From Nitrospira sp. (lineage in GTDB: Bacteria > Nitrospirota > Nitrospiria > Nitrospirales > Nitrospiraceae), in NCBI GenBank assembly GCA_019636815.1, contig JAHBWT010000008.1:20426-84425 (forward strand): a stretch of DNA of 64,000 nucleotides, read 5' to 3'. Under the pieces are notes generated by a model. It did no database searches, was not told the origin of the DNA, and saw only the letters and a program-made list of their open reading frames with translations. This document shows, in pieces, positions 26,681 through 35,625 of this stretch. Both the position numbers and the translations under genes were made by a program. Within the stretch, counting starts at the first letter, position 1. Each line of letters opens with the position of its first letter.

Positions 26681-27358
26681 TTATGTCTTGGCGGGGGTTG
26701 CGAGCGCTTTGCTGAGCTCACGGATGAGGCGCTGTTCGATTTCCACGGTTTCCTCGGCGCTGACGCTCAAGACACGTCCGCCCTGGGCGACTCGTTCGAA
26801 TTCGGCTTTGACTGCGAGTTTCGTCTGACTGTCGGGAAGGGCTTCCAGAGATACGAGGTATTGGTTCCGCGAGCCTGTCACTTCGAGTGTGACGGGGTTG
26901 GAGATCTTGCGTTCCGTGACATAGACCGCCCGGTGATCGGTTTTGACGCTGACTTTAAGGCGGTATCCGTTTCGCGACAGCGCCTCCTCGACGACTTTCG
27001 CCACAATCTCCAGAGGGCGAGGGAGGGTATCGGACTGCGCGCCCTTGTCTTCGACTTTGAGGGATTGCGCGACCTGCGTTCCGATCATCTGTTTGGCTTC
27101 TGTCAACTGTTGGTCCAGGTCTTCGGTCAGCTTTCTTGCGTCACGGAGTTCTTGGTTGAGGAGATCGATCTGTTGCTGCATGACCCTGTTCCCATCTTGC
27201 AGAGAACTGAGTAATGATTCTTGCTTGGCGACTTGTTTTTTGAGGACTTCGTTTTCTGCGCGAGCAGGACCGTCGTCCTGGGCGCAGCCGCACAGAGCTG
27301 CCAACAACAGGCAGCAGAGTCCGAACTGTGATTGACCGTCAAGTGTTTTATCTCGCAC
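26681..27358 (-). CDS. Lipoprotein with coiled coil
   Basis: I chose the GTG at 27358: it has a perfect GGAGG seven bases upstream and gives a compact lipoprotein signal (FGLCCLLLAALCGC, Cys near residue 25). Longer in-frame starts would bury the signal. The mature protein has a coiled coil of about 60 residues (ENEVLKKQVAKQESLLSSLQ onward), then a globular C-terminal domain of about 120 residues with VTLEVTGSRNQYLVSLEAL. I recognise no family. It likely sits in the periplasm or outer membrane. It is divergent from the hypothetical gene at 27467. Confidence 0.72.
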   Translation of the reverse strand: MRDKTLDGQSQFGLCCLLLAALCGCAQDDGPARAENEVLKKQVAKQESLLSSLQDGNRVMQQQIDLLNQELRDARKLTEDLDQQLTEAKQMIGTQVAQSLKVEDKGAQSDTLPRPLEIVAKVVEEALSRNGYRLKVSVKTDHRAVYVTERKISNPVTLEVTGSRNQYLVSLEALPDSQTKLAVKAEFERVAQGGRVLSVSAEETVEIEQRLIRELSKALATPAKT

Positions 27359-27466
27359 GCGAGTTCCTCCTAAAAGCGTCGTGGGATTATCTACGCTTCT
27401 GTCCGACTTGTCTACGCGATATCTCATGTTTGACCACTCCAAGGATTCAGCAGTATGTTCTTCCCG

Positions 27467-28087
27467 ATGAAGACGGCGGCCTTGGTGATATGGTCATTGT
27501 CCTTTCTTGTCGGGCAGTCGCTCCTTACGGTGGAGAGAGGGCAGGCGGCTGTGGATGTGCCGCCGGAGGATTATAGTCTGTACGACCGAGTAATTGAGGA
27601 CAAATTTCTTACCTCTCAGATCCGATTGGTCCTACTGGAGCGTATGACCGTTTCTCGGCTGGTGCCTGACCGGGAGGGATCTATGACGGCGGATTTCTTT
27701 CAGGAGCATGGGTTCTTTGAAGACATGCTGCCTCAGGAACTCGTCAGGGACTTTGTCGGAGCCAACCAAAGTCCCACACGCCTGGAAGCCCGGTTCCAGT
27801 TCGGTGTTCGCTACCGATTTGTCTCCGAGGGGACGATGGAAGATTCAGAGGCTGGCGCCGCGACCCCTGTTCTGAGTGATCGCGCCAGCCCGGTACACGC
27901 GCTTTCTGTGCTGGACCGATTGGCATTTTCACGCGTGGGACGGACGTTGAGGAACGACCAAGCTCTCGTCTATGTGGAGAATATGCGCCCTGATGGGACT
28001 GGGGCAGGGTTTCTGGTATGGTGTCGCCGGCAGGGACAGGAGTGGAAGCTCTTCGATACAGAAGTAGTCTGGACAATGCGAGAGTGA
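27467..28087 (+). CDS. Secreted hypothetical protein
   Basis: From the ATG at 27467 the protein is about 206 residues with a signal peptide (MKTAALVIWSLSFLVGQSLL, cleavage likely after the GQA at about residue 28). The mature part has mixed helix and sheet, with RLVLLERMTVSRLVPD and a C-terminal VYVENMRPDGTGAGFLVWCR. I do not recognise a family. An ATG four codons earlier is also possible. It lies 60 bases before the metallo-beta-lactamase-fold gene and is divergent from the coiled-coil lipoprotein. Confidence 0.65.
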   Translation: MKTAALVIWSLSFLVGQSLLTVERGQAAVDVPPEDYSLYDRVIEDKFLTSQIRLVLLERMTVSRLVPDREGSMTADFFQEHGFFEDMLPQELVRDFVGANQSPTRLEARFQFGVRYRFVSEGTMEDSEAGAATPVLSDRASPVHALSVLDRLAFSRVGRTLRNDQALVYVENMRPDGTGAGFLVWCRRQGQEWKLFDTEVVWTMRE

Positions 28088-28147
28088 GAGGGAGCAGAAA
28101 GTACCTCGCTTGCGCTTGCAGCGCATTGGCTGTAGCATGCCTCTACA

Positions 28148-28786
28148 ATGACGGCATCGATTCGGAAAACCTTCTCGGTCCCTCCGCTCGGCTGTAATTG
28201 TTCAATCATCGGCGACCCGGTCACGAAGCAAGCGGTCGTCATCGATCCCGGTGGCGCACCGGAACGAATTCTCCGTGAGGTACAGCAACTGGGGTGTACG
28301 GTCAGCCATATTCTCCATACACACGCCCATCTCGACCACTTTCTGGCATCCGGCGAAATCAAGAAGGCGACCGGCGCGGCGATTTGTCTCCATCAGGACG
28401 ATCTTCAACTGTGGAACAACCTGGAACTTCAATGTCGGGTGTTCGGGGTTTCGTACGTGCCGGCCTTGCCGCCGGACTATTGGCTCACGGATGAGGAAAA
28501 GGTCATGCTGGGGCAGGTGCCGATCGTGGCGCTCCATACACCGGGCCACACGCCTGGGTCGATCAGTTTTTACTTGCCCGATGACAAGCTCGTGTTGGCC
28601 GGTGACACGCTTTTCCGGGGAAGCATCGGTCGGACCGACTTGTGGGGCGGCAACTATGAGGCTATCGAAGAGTCTATTCGAGAGCGGCTTTATAGTCTGG
28701 ACGATACCACGCGTGTGATCACCGGGCATGGGCTGGACACCGAAATCGGTTTCGAAAAAGAATCGAATCAGTTTGTCCGCGCGTGA
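28148..28786 (+). CDS. Metallo-beta-lactamase-fold hydrolase (glyoxalase II-like)
   Basis: The zinc-binding motif HTHAHLDH is at about residues 58-65, with further ligands in HTPGHTPGS (around 132-140), AGDTLFRGSIGRTDL (around 156-170) and GHG near 197. This arrangement, with a single 212-residue domain, matches small GloB-like hydrolases that act on thioesters. No signal peptide, so cytoplasmic. The substrate could be S-lactoylglutathione or another thioester; the absence of a neighbouring glyoxalase I leaves it open. It converges with the small gene at 28790 with a gap of three bases. Confidence 0.88.
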   Translation: MTASIRKTFSVPPLGCNCSIIGDPVTKQAVVIDPGGAPERILREVQQLGCTVSHILHTHAHLDHFLASGEIKKATGAAICLHQDDLQLWNNLELQCRVFGVSYVPALPPDYWLTDEEKVMLGQVPIVALHTPGHTPGSISFYLPDDKLVLAGDTLFRGSIGRTDLWGGNYEAIEESIRERLYSLDDTTRVITGHGLDTEIGFEKESNQFVRA

Positions 28787-28789
28787 TAC

Positions 28790-29110
28790 CTACTCATCAG
28801 CCATCCGCTCTTTGAGACGCTCAATTCTCTTTTCGGTCGATTGCTTGATAAAGATCATATTCTCGGCGAGATGTTGCTGGGCGTTGATCTTCCCGTCCTC
28901 GCGGCGTTTTTGCTGGTCGAGGCCAAATTGGGCGATGATCGGCCCATCTTTCTTGTTCAGCTCTTTCCAGATCTCGGCACAGCGTGCTTGTTTGACAGAG
29001 GGATATTTCTCACAAGGCGGATCGGCGGCCCACGAAACCGATGTTGTGAGAAACGAACTGACGAGCAGTACAGAAAAACTCCACCAATATTGATCGATGC
29101 GTCTCTTCAT
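28790..29110 (-). CDS. Small secreted hypothetical protein
   Basis: From the ATG at 29110 the protein has 106 residues: a signal peptide (MKRRIDQYWW then hydrophobic SVLLVSSFLTTSVSWA) and a charged, helical mature part rich in Lys, Glu and Gln, with two Cys (PPCEKY and ARCAEI) that could pair. I recognise no family. The longer in-frame start would put 12 extra residues before the signal and is less likely. Confidence 0.62.
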   Translation of the reverse strand: MKRRIDQYWWSFSVLLVSSFLTTSVSWAADPPCEKYPSVKQARCAEIWKELNKKDGPIIAQFGLDQQKRREDGKINAQQHLAENMIFIKQSTEKRIERLKERMADE

Positions 29111-29185
29111 CTGAATGGTTCTCAGAACTCCAGCACCATACCACAAGTCGCGATTTCACCACGAACGCACGTTTGAGACGCCCCG

Positions 29186-30178
29186 CTAGATCTTCATGGC
29201 CTTGTTCACTTCGCGCAAGGTCGCACTGGCGACGACGGCGGCTCGCTTGCTGCCGGCTTCGACAATGTCATCGACACGAGACGGTTCTTGCGTGAGCTTC
29301 GTGCGCTTGTCCCAGATCGGCATCAACTGTTCCACCATTCGGTCGGCGACGAGTTTCTTGCAATCGATGCACCCGATCGCTGCAGTTCGGCAATCCTTGT
29401 TGACCTGCTCCTGAACGGCTTGCGGCGAATAGATGTTGTGAAACTCATAGACTGGACAGATGTCGGGATTACCGGGATCGGTCCGCCTCACCCGGGCCGG
29501 GTCGGTCACCATGGTCTTGAGCTTTTGCCGCACGACTGGCTCAGGGTCCGAGAGGTTGATCGTGTTGTTGTAGCTCTTGCTCATCTTTCGACCATCGGTG
29601 CCGATCACCTTGGGGAATTTGGTCAGATGTTCTTTCGGCTCGGGGAACACCGATGTCTTGTAGAGGTCATTAAATCGTCTGGCCAGTTCTCTCGTCAGTT
29701 CAAGGTGGGGAAGTTGATCCTTGCCCACCGGCACGAAATCGGGCTTATACAACAAGATGTCGGCTGCCTGCAGGACTGGGTAGCCAAGAAAGCCATAGGT
29801 CGTGAGATCCTTTTCCTTGATTTCTTCCTGTTTTTCTTTGTAGGTGGGGTTCCGTTCCAGCCAGGAGACAGGAGTCATCATCGAGAGCAGAAGATGCAGA
29901 ATGGCATGTTCCGGAATGCGAGATTGGACGAAGATCGTGGACCGTTCCGGGTCGATACCGCCGGCCAGCCAATCGATCAGCATCTCGCGAACGAATGTGC
30001 GAATGCGGCTCGTGTCGGCATAGTTGGTCGATAAGGCATGCCAATCGGCGACGAAAAAATAACAGTCATATTGTTCTTGGAGAGCTTTCCAGTTCTCCAA
30101 AGCCCCGAGGTAGTTTCCCAGATGCATGAGGCCGCTGGGCTGCATGCCGCTGAGGACGCGTCGTCGTGGCGCTGTCAT
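29186..30178 (-). CDS. trpS: Tryptophanyl-tRNA synthetase
   Basis: TrpS charges tRNA-Trp. The class I HIGH motif appears as PSGLMHLGN (around residues 14-22) and the KMSKS loop as GRKMSKSYNN (around 197-206). The family block ADWHALSTNY is near 44-53. Length 330 is right. The start ATG overlaps the stop of the M50 protease gene by four bases, so the two are co-transcribed. Confidence 0.96.
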   Translation of the reverse strand: MTAPRRRVLSGMQPSGLMHLGNYLGALENWKALQEQYDCYFFVADWHALSTNYADTSRIRTFVREMLIDWLAGGIDPERSTIFVQSRIPEHAILHLLLSMMTPVSWLERNPTYKEKQEEIKEKDLTTYGFLGYPVLQAADILLYKPDFVPVGKDQLPHLELTRELARRFNDLYKTSVFPEPKEHLTKFPKVIGTDGRKMSKSYNNTINLSDPEPVVRQKLKTMVTDPARVRRTDPGNPDICPVYEFHNIYSPQAVQEQVNKDCRTAAIGCIDCKKLVADRMVEQLMPIWDKRTKLTQEPSRVDDIVEAGSKRAAVVASATLREVNKAMKI

Positions 30179-30915
30179 TCGGTGACTCCTGGGCGAAGGC
30201 TGAGCACGGTCGACAGGATCGTACCGGATAGGCCTTTGGCAAAGGTTCCTGTGATCGTGTGGATCACACCTAGTTCCTTGTCGAACACGATCAACCCTAC
30301 CAAGATCAGCATTCCATACGGTTCCAGTCGTGCTAACGCGATGGCCGGCTTGGGCGGGAGAATTGCGGTCAAGATTCGACCACCGTCGAGAGGCGGGATC
30401 GGAAGCAAGTTGAAAAGCGCGAGAAAGACGTTGATCATCACTGAATACAGCGCCATCACGGCGATCGGTCGCAAAAACATGGTTGCAAGCAGGCTCGGGG
30501 ACGCATCGGCCTCTGCTGATTCTCGGAGTGATAACGTCGGCTCGATCGTCAGGAGTACGGCCAGCAACAGGGCGCTTGCGACTGCCATAATCAGGTTCAT
30601 CCCTGGTCCGGCCGCCGCCACCAGTGCCATGTCACGACGAGGTCGATGCAGATTACGCGGGTCGATCGGGACCGGCTTCGCCCACCCGAAGAGAAAACTC
30701 CCCGGCATCAGCAAACACATCAGGGGGAAGATAACGGTGCCCAGGGGATCGATATGAGCGAGTGGATTGATGGTAAGTCGTCCTTGAAGTTTCGCGGTCG
30801 AGTCACCGCATCGTCCCGCCACCCATCCATGCGCATACTCGTGGAGCACCATCGCGAACAACAGGGGAAGCCCCATGTACGAAATCGTGTGAAGGATTTG
30901 TGAAAGAGAACTCAT
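30175..30915 (-). CDS. Site-2 protease family (M50) membrane protein
   Basis: The zinc motif HExxH is seen as VLHEYAHGW (around residues 23-31) in the first membrane region, and the distal Asp ligand in NLLPIPPLDGG (around 148-158). About five to six membrane segments in 246 residues place it among the minimal M50/SREBP-type proteases without a PDZ domain. These cut transmembrane substrates or act as housekeeping peptidases; the substrate is unknown. It is coupled to trpS by a four-base overlap, a pairing common in many bacteria and not functionally explained. Confidence 0.88.
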   Translation of the reverse strand: MSSLSQILHTISYMGLPLLFAMVLHEYAHGWVAGRCGDSTAKLQGRLTINPLAHIDPLGTVIFPLMCLLMPGSFLFGWAKPVPIDPRNLHRPRRDMALVAAAGPGMNLIMAVASALLLAVLLTIEPTLSLRESAEADASPSLLATMFLRPIAVMALYSVMINVFLALFNLLPIPPLDGGRILTAILPPKPAIALARLEPYGMLILVGLIVFDKELGVIHTITGTFAKGLSGTILSTVLSLRPGVTE

Positions 30916-30925
30916 GAGAAATCGT

Positions 30926-32917
30926 TCAGTTCAGCTGCACAAACTTACCCTGTTTTACCCGGAGAAGAAAGAGCGGCCGATGTAAGGTCCCGTTCGGTGC
31001 AAATCCGGCTGGGCCGGCAAGTGTGGGTAAGTCACGGTGGGTGGTTAAAAACTCCTGGAGGGCTTCTCCGGAGGTTGCTCCGTGACGGATTCCCTCAAGG
31101 ACCACTCTGGCCGCATCGTATCCCTGCATAGTGAAGAGCGAAGGGGTTGATTCGAAGCGCGTCCGGTATCGTTGAACAAAGTCCTGGACGGCGGGATTCG
31201 GACTGTCGACAAAGAATCCATCGACAAAGGTCGCGCCGTCGACCGTCCGATCGGCGGTTCGGACGAAGTCCTGTGAGTTCCAGCCGTTCGTGCCCAGTAG
31301 GGGAACTTTGATGTCGTGAAATGCGAGTTGGGCGGCAAGCAGACCGATATCTTGGGAGCGACTCGGAATGAAAATCGCGTCGAACCCGGGGGTGTAGAGC
31401 ACACGTTTTTCGGTTCGGTTGACCGGCTTGCCGGGAGGGCGAGGAATCTCCACCGGAACCGCCAGACCATACTTTTTGAGATCCTCGGCCTTCAGTCGCT
31501 GGATTTGCGGAGCGAAATCCGTCTCCCCTTCCTTGAAGGATTCGATGGCGATGATCTCACCGTCCAGGTGATACACTTCCTGGGCAAAGAGCCGGGCGAG
31601 TTCCCGCCCATAGACGGTGTCGGGATGAATAATGCAGAATCGTCGGTGCCCTTGTTCTTGTGCGGCGTAGGTCGCCATGCGTTCGGCTTGCAACGCGTAG
31701 GTGAGCGATGTACTGAAGAGGTAATTGCTCAATCGGCGGACATTGGGGAGTGTGGCCGTGGGTGTAATCAGCGGCACTCTGGTCTTCTGTGACATTTCAG
31801 CCATGACCGGAAGATTTCGTGAGAGCATCGGGCCGATGACTGCAAGTGGGCGATCATGATGGAGGAGCATCGAGAGATCATCGAGAAACCCCGGTCGGTC
31901 GATATCATGGTCTTTCACGATTAAGCCGACGGATGGTGTGCCGGGCTGCTCTCGAGATGTTTCCACCGCGAGTTGAATACCCTGCAATACATCGGTCGCG
32001 AACGTCGACAGCTGTCCTGATAGGGGGAGCACCGCTGCGATGAAATACTGATTGAACTTTAACCGTGTCTTGAGCAGCTCCAGCGATTCGCCAACCTTTT
32101 GAACGGAAGGATGCGTAGGAAAGGCCGCGAGAAAATGCCGAGCTTCCCGCTCTGCCAGGTGATCTTCACCACGGCCGATATAGTAATCGATCAACCGAAG
32201 CGAAGCGAGGTCGCCGGGATACGAGCGTGGATAGGCATCGCGCACCCGGATTACCCCTTTTTTATCCAGTTTCTCCGCAACAAACTGCCGCACCTGTTCC
32301 CGCGTTTCTCTGACGTGCTCTTCAGAACTTCCAGCCATTCCCTCCAGCAGGGCATGAATAGCCCGCACATAATCTTTTTTGAGCGCTAGGAGGTCGGCTG
32401 AGAGTTGCTGTGCTTCCCGTTTGGTGACCTCGTCGAGGGTCGTTGTACGAACTTGGGTCAGTAATGGCAATGCGAGGTCAGCATTACCCATCGCCGCATG
32501 GGTTCGGGCAAGCAAGAGCTTGCTGCGGTCCAGGAGTTCGGATTCAGGAAATTCTGTGCGGAGTTGGTTGAGATAGTGGAGCGCCTCGCCGTAGTCCTTC
32601 ATGCCATAGAGAGCCGCCCCTAACAACAAGTAGGTGTCATCGAGATGTTCGGGCCGTGGGGTGGTGGTCAAGAATCGACGCAAGGTACTGGCCGCGGACT
32701 CGTGGTCGCCTTTCTCAATCAGTTGCTTGGCCTGGCTCAAAACCGGCGGATTGGGAACCAGGGGTTTGACCGTGTCCGCCGCTTCTGCTTCTGTCTGAGG
32801 TAAAGAGGTTAATGAGGTTAATATGGAGTCCGGAGCGAGACTCGCCGCAAGAGCGATGATGACCATCACCAGTGGCCATGCAGCAATAGGAGCAGGATGG
32901 TTCGAGTAGGAGAGCAT
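30926..32917 (-). CDS. LpoA-like penicillin-binding-protein activator / type I periplasmic-binding protein
   Basis: A hydrophobic N-terminal export signal (about residues 14-29) leads into a helical TPR region (about 50-270, with the LLLGAALYGMKDYGEALHYL type repeats), followed by a type I periplasmic-binding fold (about 290-650, with AVIGPMLSRNLPVMAEMSQ and FVQRYRTRFESTPSLFTMQG). TPR plus this fold is the layout of LpoA, the outer-membrane activator of PBP1a, but this protein lacks a clear lipobox. It may instead be an amino-acid binding protein of the LivJ type fused to TPRs. No transporter genes lie next to it, which favours the envelope role. Confidence 0.75.
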   Translation of the reverse strand: MLSYSNHPAPIAAWPLVMVIIALAASLAPDSILTSLTSLPQTEAEAADTVKPLVPNPPVLSQAKQLIEKGDHESAASTLRRFLTTTPRPEHLDDTYLLLGAALYGMKDYGEALHYLNQLRTEFPESELLDRSKLLLARTHAAMGNADLALPLLTQVRTTTLDEVTKREAQQLSADLLALKKDYVRAIHALLEGMAGSSEEHVRETREQVRQFVAEKLDKKGVIRVRDAYPRSYPGDLASLRLIDYYIGRGEDHLAEREARHFLAAFPTHPSVQKVGESLELLKTRLKFNQYFIAAVLPLSGQLSTFATDVLQGIQLAVETSREQPGTPSVGLIVKDHDIDRPGFLDDLSMLLHHDRPLAVIGPMLSRNLPVMAEMSQKTRVPLITPTATLPNVRRLSNYLFSTSLTYALQAERMATYAAQEQGHRRFCIIHPDTVYGRELARLFAQEVYHLDGEIIAIESFKEGETDFAPQIQRLKAEDLKKYGLAVPVEIPRPPGKPVNRTEKRVLYTPGFDAIFIPSRSQDIGLLAAQLAFHDIKVPLLGTNGWNSQDFVRTADRTVDGATFVDGFFVDSPNPAVQDFVQRYRTRFESTPSLFTMQGYDAARVVLEGIRHGATSGEALQEFLTTHRDLPTLAGPAGFAPNGTLHRPLFLLRVKQGKFVQLN

Positions 32918-33036
32918 GCTGTCCGATCAGCGGTAACCCATACGCAGACTAGTAACGGAAAGGGTGCAACCTGTCAAGGAGAACTGCCGCGTTTTCATTG
33001 TGCGTACGAGGAGAGTTGGCTATAGTGTGTGATCCA

Positions 33037-34023
33037 ATGACCACGGCTCATTCATCGGTTCTGCTGTTGGATCCTCTGGTTGAGCGATATCTGAGTCAGC
33101 TGCGGGTTGAAGGAGGGTTGGCGAACAATACGCTGGAGTCCTATCGGCGAGATCTGTTCCGACTGCAGCGGTACTTGCTGCGGCATCGATTGAGCATGAG
33201 CGATGTCGTGCCACCGCCCATCATACGGTCGTTTCTGGCTTCGCTGAAGCAGGAGTCGCTTGCGGCATCATCAGTGGCCCGGATGTTGTCGGCGCTGCGT
33301 GGATGGTATCGGTTTCTCGCCCGCGAGAACATCTTGAACGTCAACCCTCTCCGCGATGTGGCGGTCGCGCGACGATCGGTCCGATTACCGAAGACGTTGA
33401 CTCTTCAGGAAGTGACGGCGTTGCTTGAGATGCCGGTTCGCGGTCACGCAGAGGATCGCCGTGACCGTGTGATGCTGGAATTGCTCTATGCGTCAGGGCT
33501 TCGGGTGTCAGAGCTGGTTGGATTGACTCTTTCGCAGATCGATCTGGATCTCGGTTGCCTGTGTGTAATGGGGAAGGGCGCCAAGGAACGAATCGTGCCG
33601 ATGGGACAGACGGCACGAGACTTGTTGGTCGAGTATCTCGAACAGGTCCGACCGACGCTCCTCAAACGCCGAGCCTCTCGCAACGTGTTTGTCAGTCGGC
33701 GAGGGCACAAACTGACGAGACAAGGATGTTGGAAGCTGCTGTCATTGCGCGCGCGACGGGCGGGGATCTTCAAGCCCATCTCACCGCACATGCTCCGCCA
33801 TTCGTTTGCCACTCATTTGCTTGAAGGTGGCGCTGATCTCCGCACGGTGCAAGCGATGCTAGGGCATGCTGATATCGGGACGACTCAGATCTATACACAC
33901 GTAGACCGTCGCCGATTGAAAGAGGTTCATCGACAATTTTTCCCTCGGCAACTCCGCCACCGACGTGGAGCTGGACCGAGCAAGAGAAGGCACGAACAAC
34001 AACGCGGTGTGTCTGACAAATGA
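33037..34023 (+). CDS. xerD: Tyrosine recombinase XerC/XerD
   Basis: Xer recombinases resolve chromosome dimers at dif. All catalytic residues are present: Arg in ASGLRVSEL, Lys in MGKGAKERIVP, His-x-x-Arg in HMLRHSFATH, His in LGHADIGTTQ and the nucleophile Tyr in IYTHV. The N-terminal SAM-like domain starts VERYLSQLRVEGGLANNTL. I give the ATG at 33037, just before the conserved part; GTG at 33025 has a better-placed GAGGAG and would add four residues. The protein has a longer basic tail than usual. It precedes two tRNA genes, but nothing suggests it is part of a mobile element. Confidence 0.9.
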   Translation: MTTAHSSVLLLDPLVERYLSQLRVEGGLANNTLESYRRDLFRLQRYLLRHRLSMSDVVPPPIIRSFLASLKQESLAASSVARMLSALRGWYRFLARENILNVNPLRDVAVARRSVRLPKTLTLQEVTALLEMPVRGHAEDRRDRVMLELLYASGLRVSELVGLTLSQIDLDLGCLCVMGKGAKERIVPMGQTARDLLVEYLEQVRPTLLKRRASRNVFVSRRGHKLTRQGCWKLLSLRARRAGIFKPISPHMLRHSFATHLLEGGADLRTVQAMLGHADIGTTQIYTHVDRRRLKEVHRQFFPRQLRHRRGAGPSKRRHEQQRGVSDK

Positions 34024-34055
34024 TGTGCGGAGAATATCGAGTATGCGCATCCTGG

Positions 34056-34084
34056 TTGACAAGGAGAAAGGGACTTGGTACGCT
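34056..34084 (+). promoter_or_regulatory. Candidate promoter for tRNA-Val
   Basis: TTGACA (34056-34061) and TACGCT (34079-34084) are 17 bases apart and followed by GC-rich bases before the tRNA, as expected of a stable-RNA promoter. The -10 match is only partial. Confidence 0.5.
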
Positions 34085-34106
34085 CCGCAGGCTTACTAGG
34101 AAATTC

Positions 34107-34182
34107 GGGCGGATAGCTCAGTTGGGAGAGCGCTGCCCTTACAAGGCAGAGGTCACAGGTTCGATCCCTGTTCCGCCTACCA
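34107..34182 (+). tRNA. tRNA-Val (anticodon UAC)
   Basis: A full cloverleaf is visible: acceptor GGGCGGA against TCCGCCT (with one G-T pair at position 1-72), D arm with AGCTCAGTTGGGAGAGC, anticodon stem CTGCC/GGCAG with loop CTTACAA, T arm with GGTTCGATCC, and encoded CCA at the 3' end. The anticodon TAC is at 34140-34142, reading Val codons. Confidence 0.96.
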
Positions 34183-34322
34183 GCGAGAATAGTTCTAGTC
34201 TGGTATGGAGGGACAGGAAGGGTCCTGCAGAGTTGAGGTTCTCTTCCTCGCTCACAAGGTTGATCGGCGACCGTTGATGTTGTCTTGCTGTTCTCAATAT
34301 TCCGCCATAAGGTAGATAATAC

Positions 34323-34400
34323 GGGGCCGTCGTTCAGCCTGGTTAGGACGCCAGATTGTCAATCTGGAGGTCGCGGGTTCAAATCCCGTCGGCCCCGCCA
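34323..34400 (+). tRNA. tRNA-Asp (anticodon GUC)
   Basis: The cloverleaf has acceptor GGGGCCG against CGGCCCC, D arm TTCAGCCTGGTTAGGA, anticodon stem CCAGA/TCTGG with loop TTGTCAA, T arm GGGTTCAAATCCC and encoded CCA. The anticodon GTC is at 34358-34360, reading Asp codons. It lies about 140 bases after tRNA-Val and 69 before tolQ; no promoter of its own is obvious. Confidence 0.97.
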
Positions 34401-34469
34401 TTTTCCTCAGTGTTTGGTACACTCCACTTTGCCACGAGTCACAACTTAGCAGGGAGAGGCTAGATTCGT

Positions 34470-35171
34470 ATGTTTCAAGCCGGTCCGCTGGCAATCATCG
34501 CATCGCTTGGGGTCATCTCCAAAGTGGTCTTGGTGGTGCTGCTTGGATTCTCCATCATTTCATGGGCGATCATTTTCTACAAATGGGCCACCTTTCGAGC
34601 GGTCGACCTCAAGGACCGCCATTTCATGGCTGTGTTGCTCAGGGCGCGAGATGTGGAAGAGGTGACTCGCAATCTACCGCAGGCGGCTGGAAGCCCCTGC
34701 GCGAAAATTTTCCATTCCGTCATCCAACGATTGGACCAAATCCCTACCACGTTCAGCGACGGCGGCTCGATGGTCTTTGATCGACATGTGATGGAGCGGA
34801 CGGCGGCGCATCTCGCCCAAGGGCAAATCTCGAAGTTGGAATCGTATCTCCCGTTTCTTGCGACGACGGGGAACATTTGCCCGTTCATCGGTCTCTTGGG
34901 AACCGTGCTCGGGATTATCGATGCATTTCGGGAAATCGGCACTCAAGGCACCGCGAGTATCGCGGCCGTCGCTCCAGGCGTTTCAGAAGCTCTGATTGCC
35001 ACTGCGGCCGGATTGTTCGCAGCGATTCCAGCCGTCATCGCCTACAATTATTTTTTGACACGCATCAGGCGCATCGCGTTGCAGATGGATTCCGTCGTGG
35101 TCGAACTGCTGGCCTTGATCCCGGCTCAAAATAGGCCAACGGGTTCGGTACCTGCCGGAGTGAAGGGATGA
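34470..35171 (+). CDS. tolQ: TolQ proton-channel protein
   Basis: This MotA/TolQ/ExbB family protein has three membrane segments (about residues 10-35, 130-150 and 170-195) and the conserved FLATTGNICPFIGLLGTVLG (around 130-149) and ATAAGLFAAIPAVIAYNYF (around 172-190), which line the proton path. It works with TolR to energise the Tol system that constricts the outer membrane at division. TolQ fits better than ExbB because tolR, tolB and pal follow. GGGAGAGG precedes the ATG. The stop overlaps tolR by four bases. Confidence 0.93.
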   Translation: MFQAGPLAIIASLGVISKVVLVVLLGFSIISWAIIFYKWATFRAVDLKDRHFMAVLLRARDVEEVTRNLPQAAGSPCAKIFHSVIQRLDQIPTTFSDGGSMVFDRHVMERTAAHLAQGQISKLESYLPFLATTGNICPFIGLLGTVLGIIDAFREIGTQGTASIAAVAPGVSEALIATAAGLFAAIPAVIAYNYFLTRIRRIALQMDSVVVELLALIPAQNRPTGSVPAGVKG

Positions 35172-35611
35172 TTTTCGAAACGAGACAGCGTCGGTTCTTA
35201 GCGGAGATCAATGTGATTCCGCTCGTGGATGTCGTATTGGTCTTGCTGGTGATCTTCATGGTCACCGCGCCGATGCTGTATCGTGGCATGGATATCAACC
35301 TGCCGACTTCCGCGACCAACACGATTAAGCCGGAAATGCGAGCGGTGCTCACCATTGAAAAGGATCAGCGTCTCTATCTCGACAAGGATCAAGTGAGTGT
35401 GGCTCAGCTGGAACGTAAGTTGCGCACACTCAAAGCCGAGCACGCGGATGTGTCGCTCTATCTCCGTGCCGACCGCGACGTGCCCTATGGAGTCGTGGTT
35501 CAGGTGATGGATGGAGTGAAGAAAGCCGGGATCGAAAAGCTCGGGATGGTGACGGATCCTACCGGACCGGAACGACTCACTGACAGCACGCCTCCTCCAG
35601 GTAACCAGTAG
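35168..35611 (+). CDS. tolR: TolR
   Basis: An ExbD/TolR family protein of 147 residues with one N-terminal membrane segment, VIPLVDVVLVLLVIFMVTA (around 17-35), which holds the essential proton-carrying Asp near residue 22. A periplasmic domain follows with the family pattern LYLRADRDVPYGVVVQVMD (around 97-115). It pairs with TolQ. The start ATG overlaps the tolQ stop by four bases. Confidence 0.94.
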   Translation: MIFETRQRRFLAEINVIPLVDVVLVLLVIFMVTAPMLYRGMDINLPTSATNTIKPEMRAVLTIEKDQRLYLDKDQVSVAQLERKLRTLKAEHADVSLYLRADRDVPYGVVVQVMDGVKKAGIEKLGMVTDPTGPERLTDSTPPPGNQ

Positions 35612-35625
35612 GATTAAGGTTTACG

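Noticed and set aside
33037..34400. Xer recombinase plus tRNA genes as a genomic-island boundary
   Set aside because: The recombinase is a full-length XerC/D-type housekeeping enzyme, the tRNAs are intact, and I saw no duplicated tRNA 3' end nearby.
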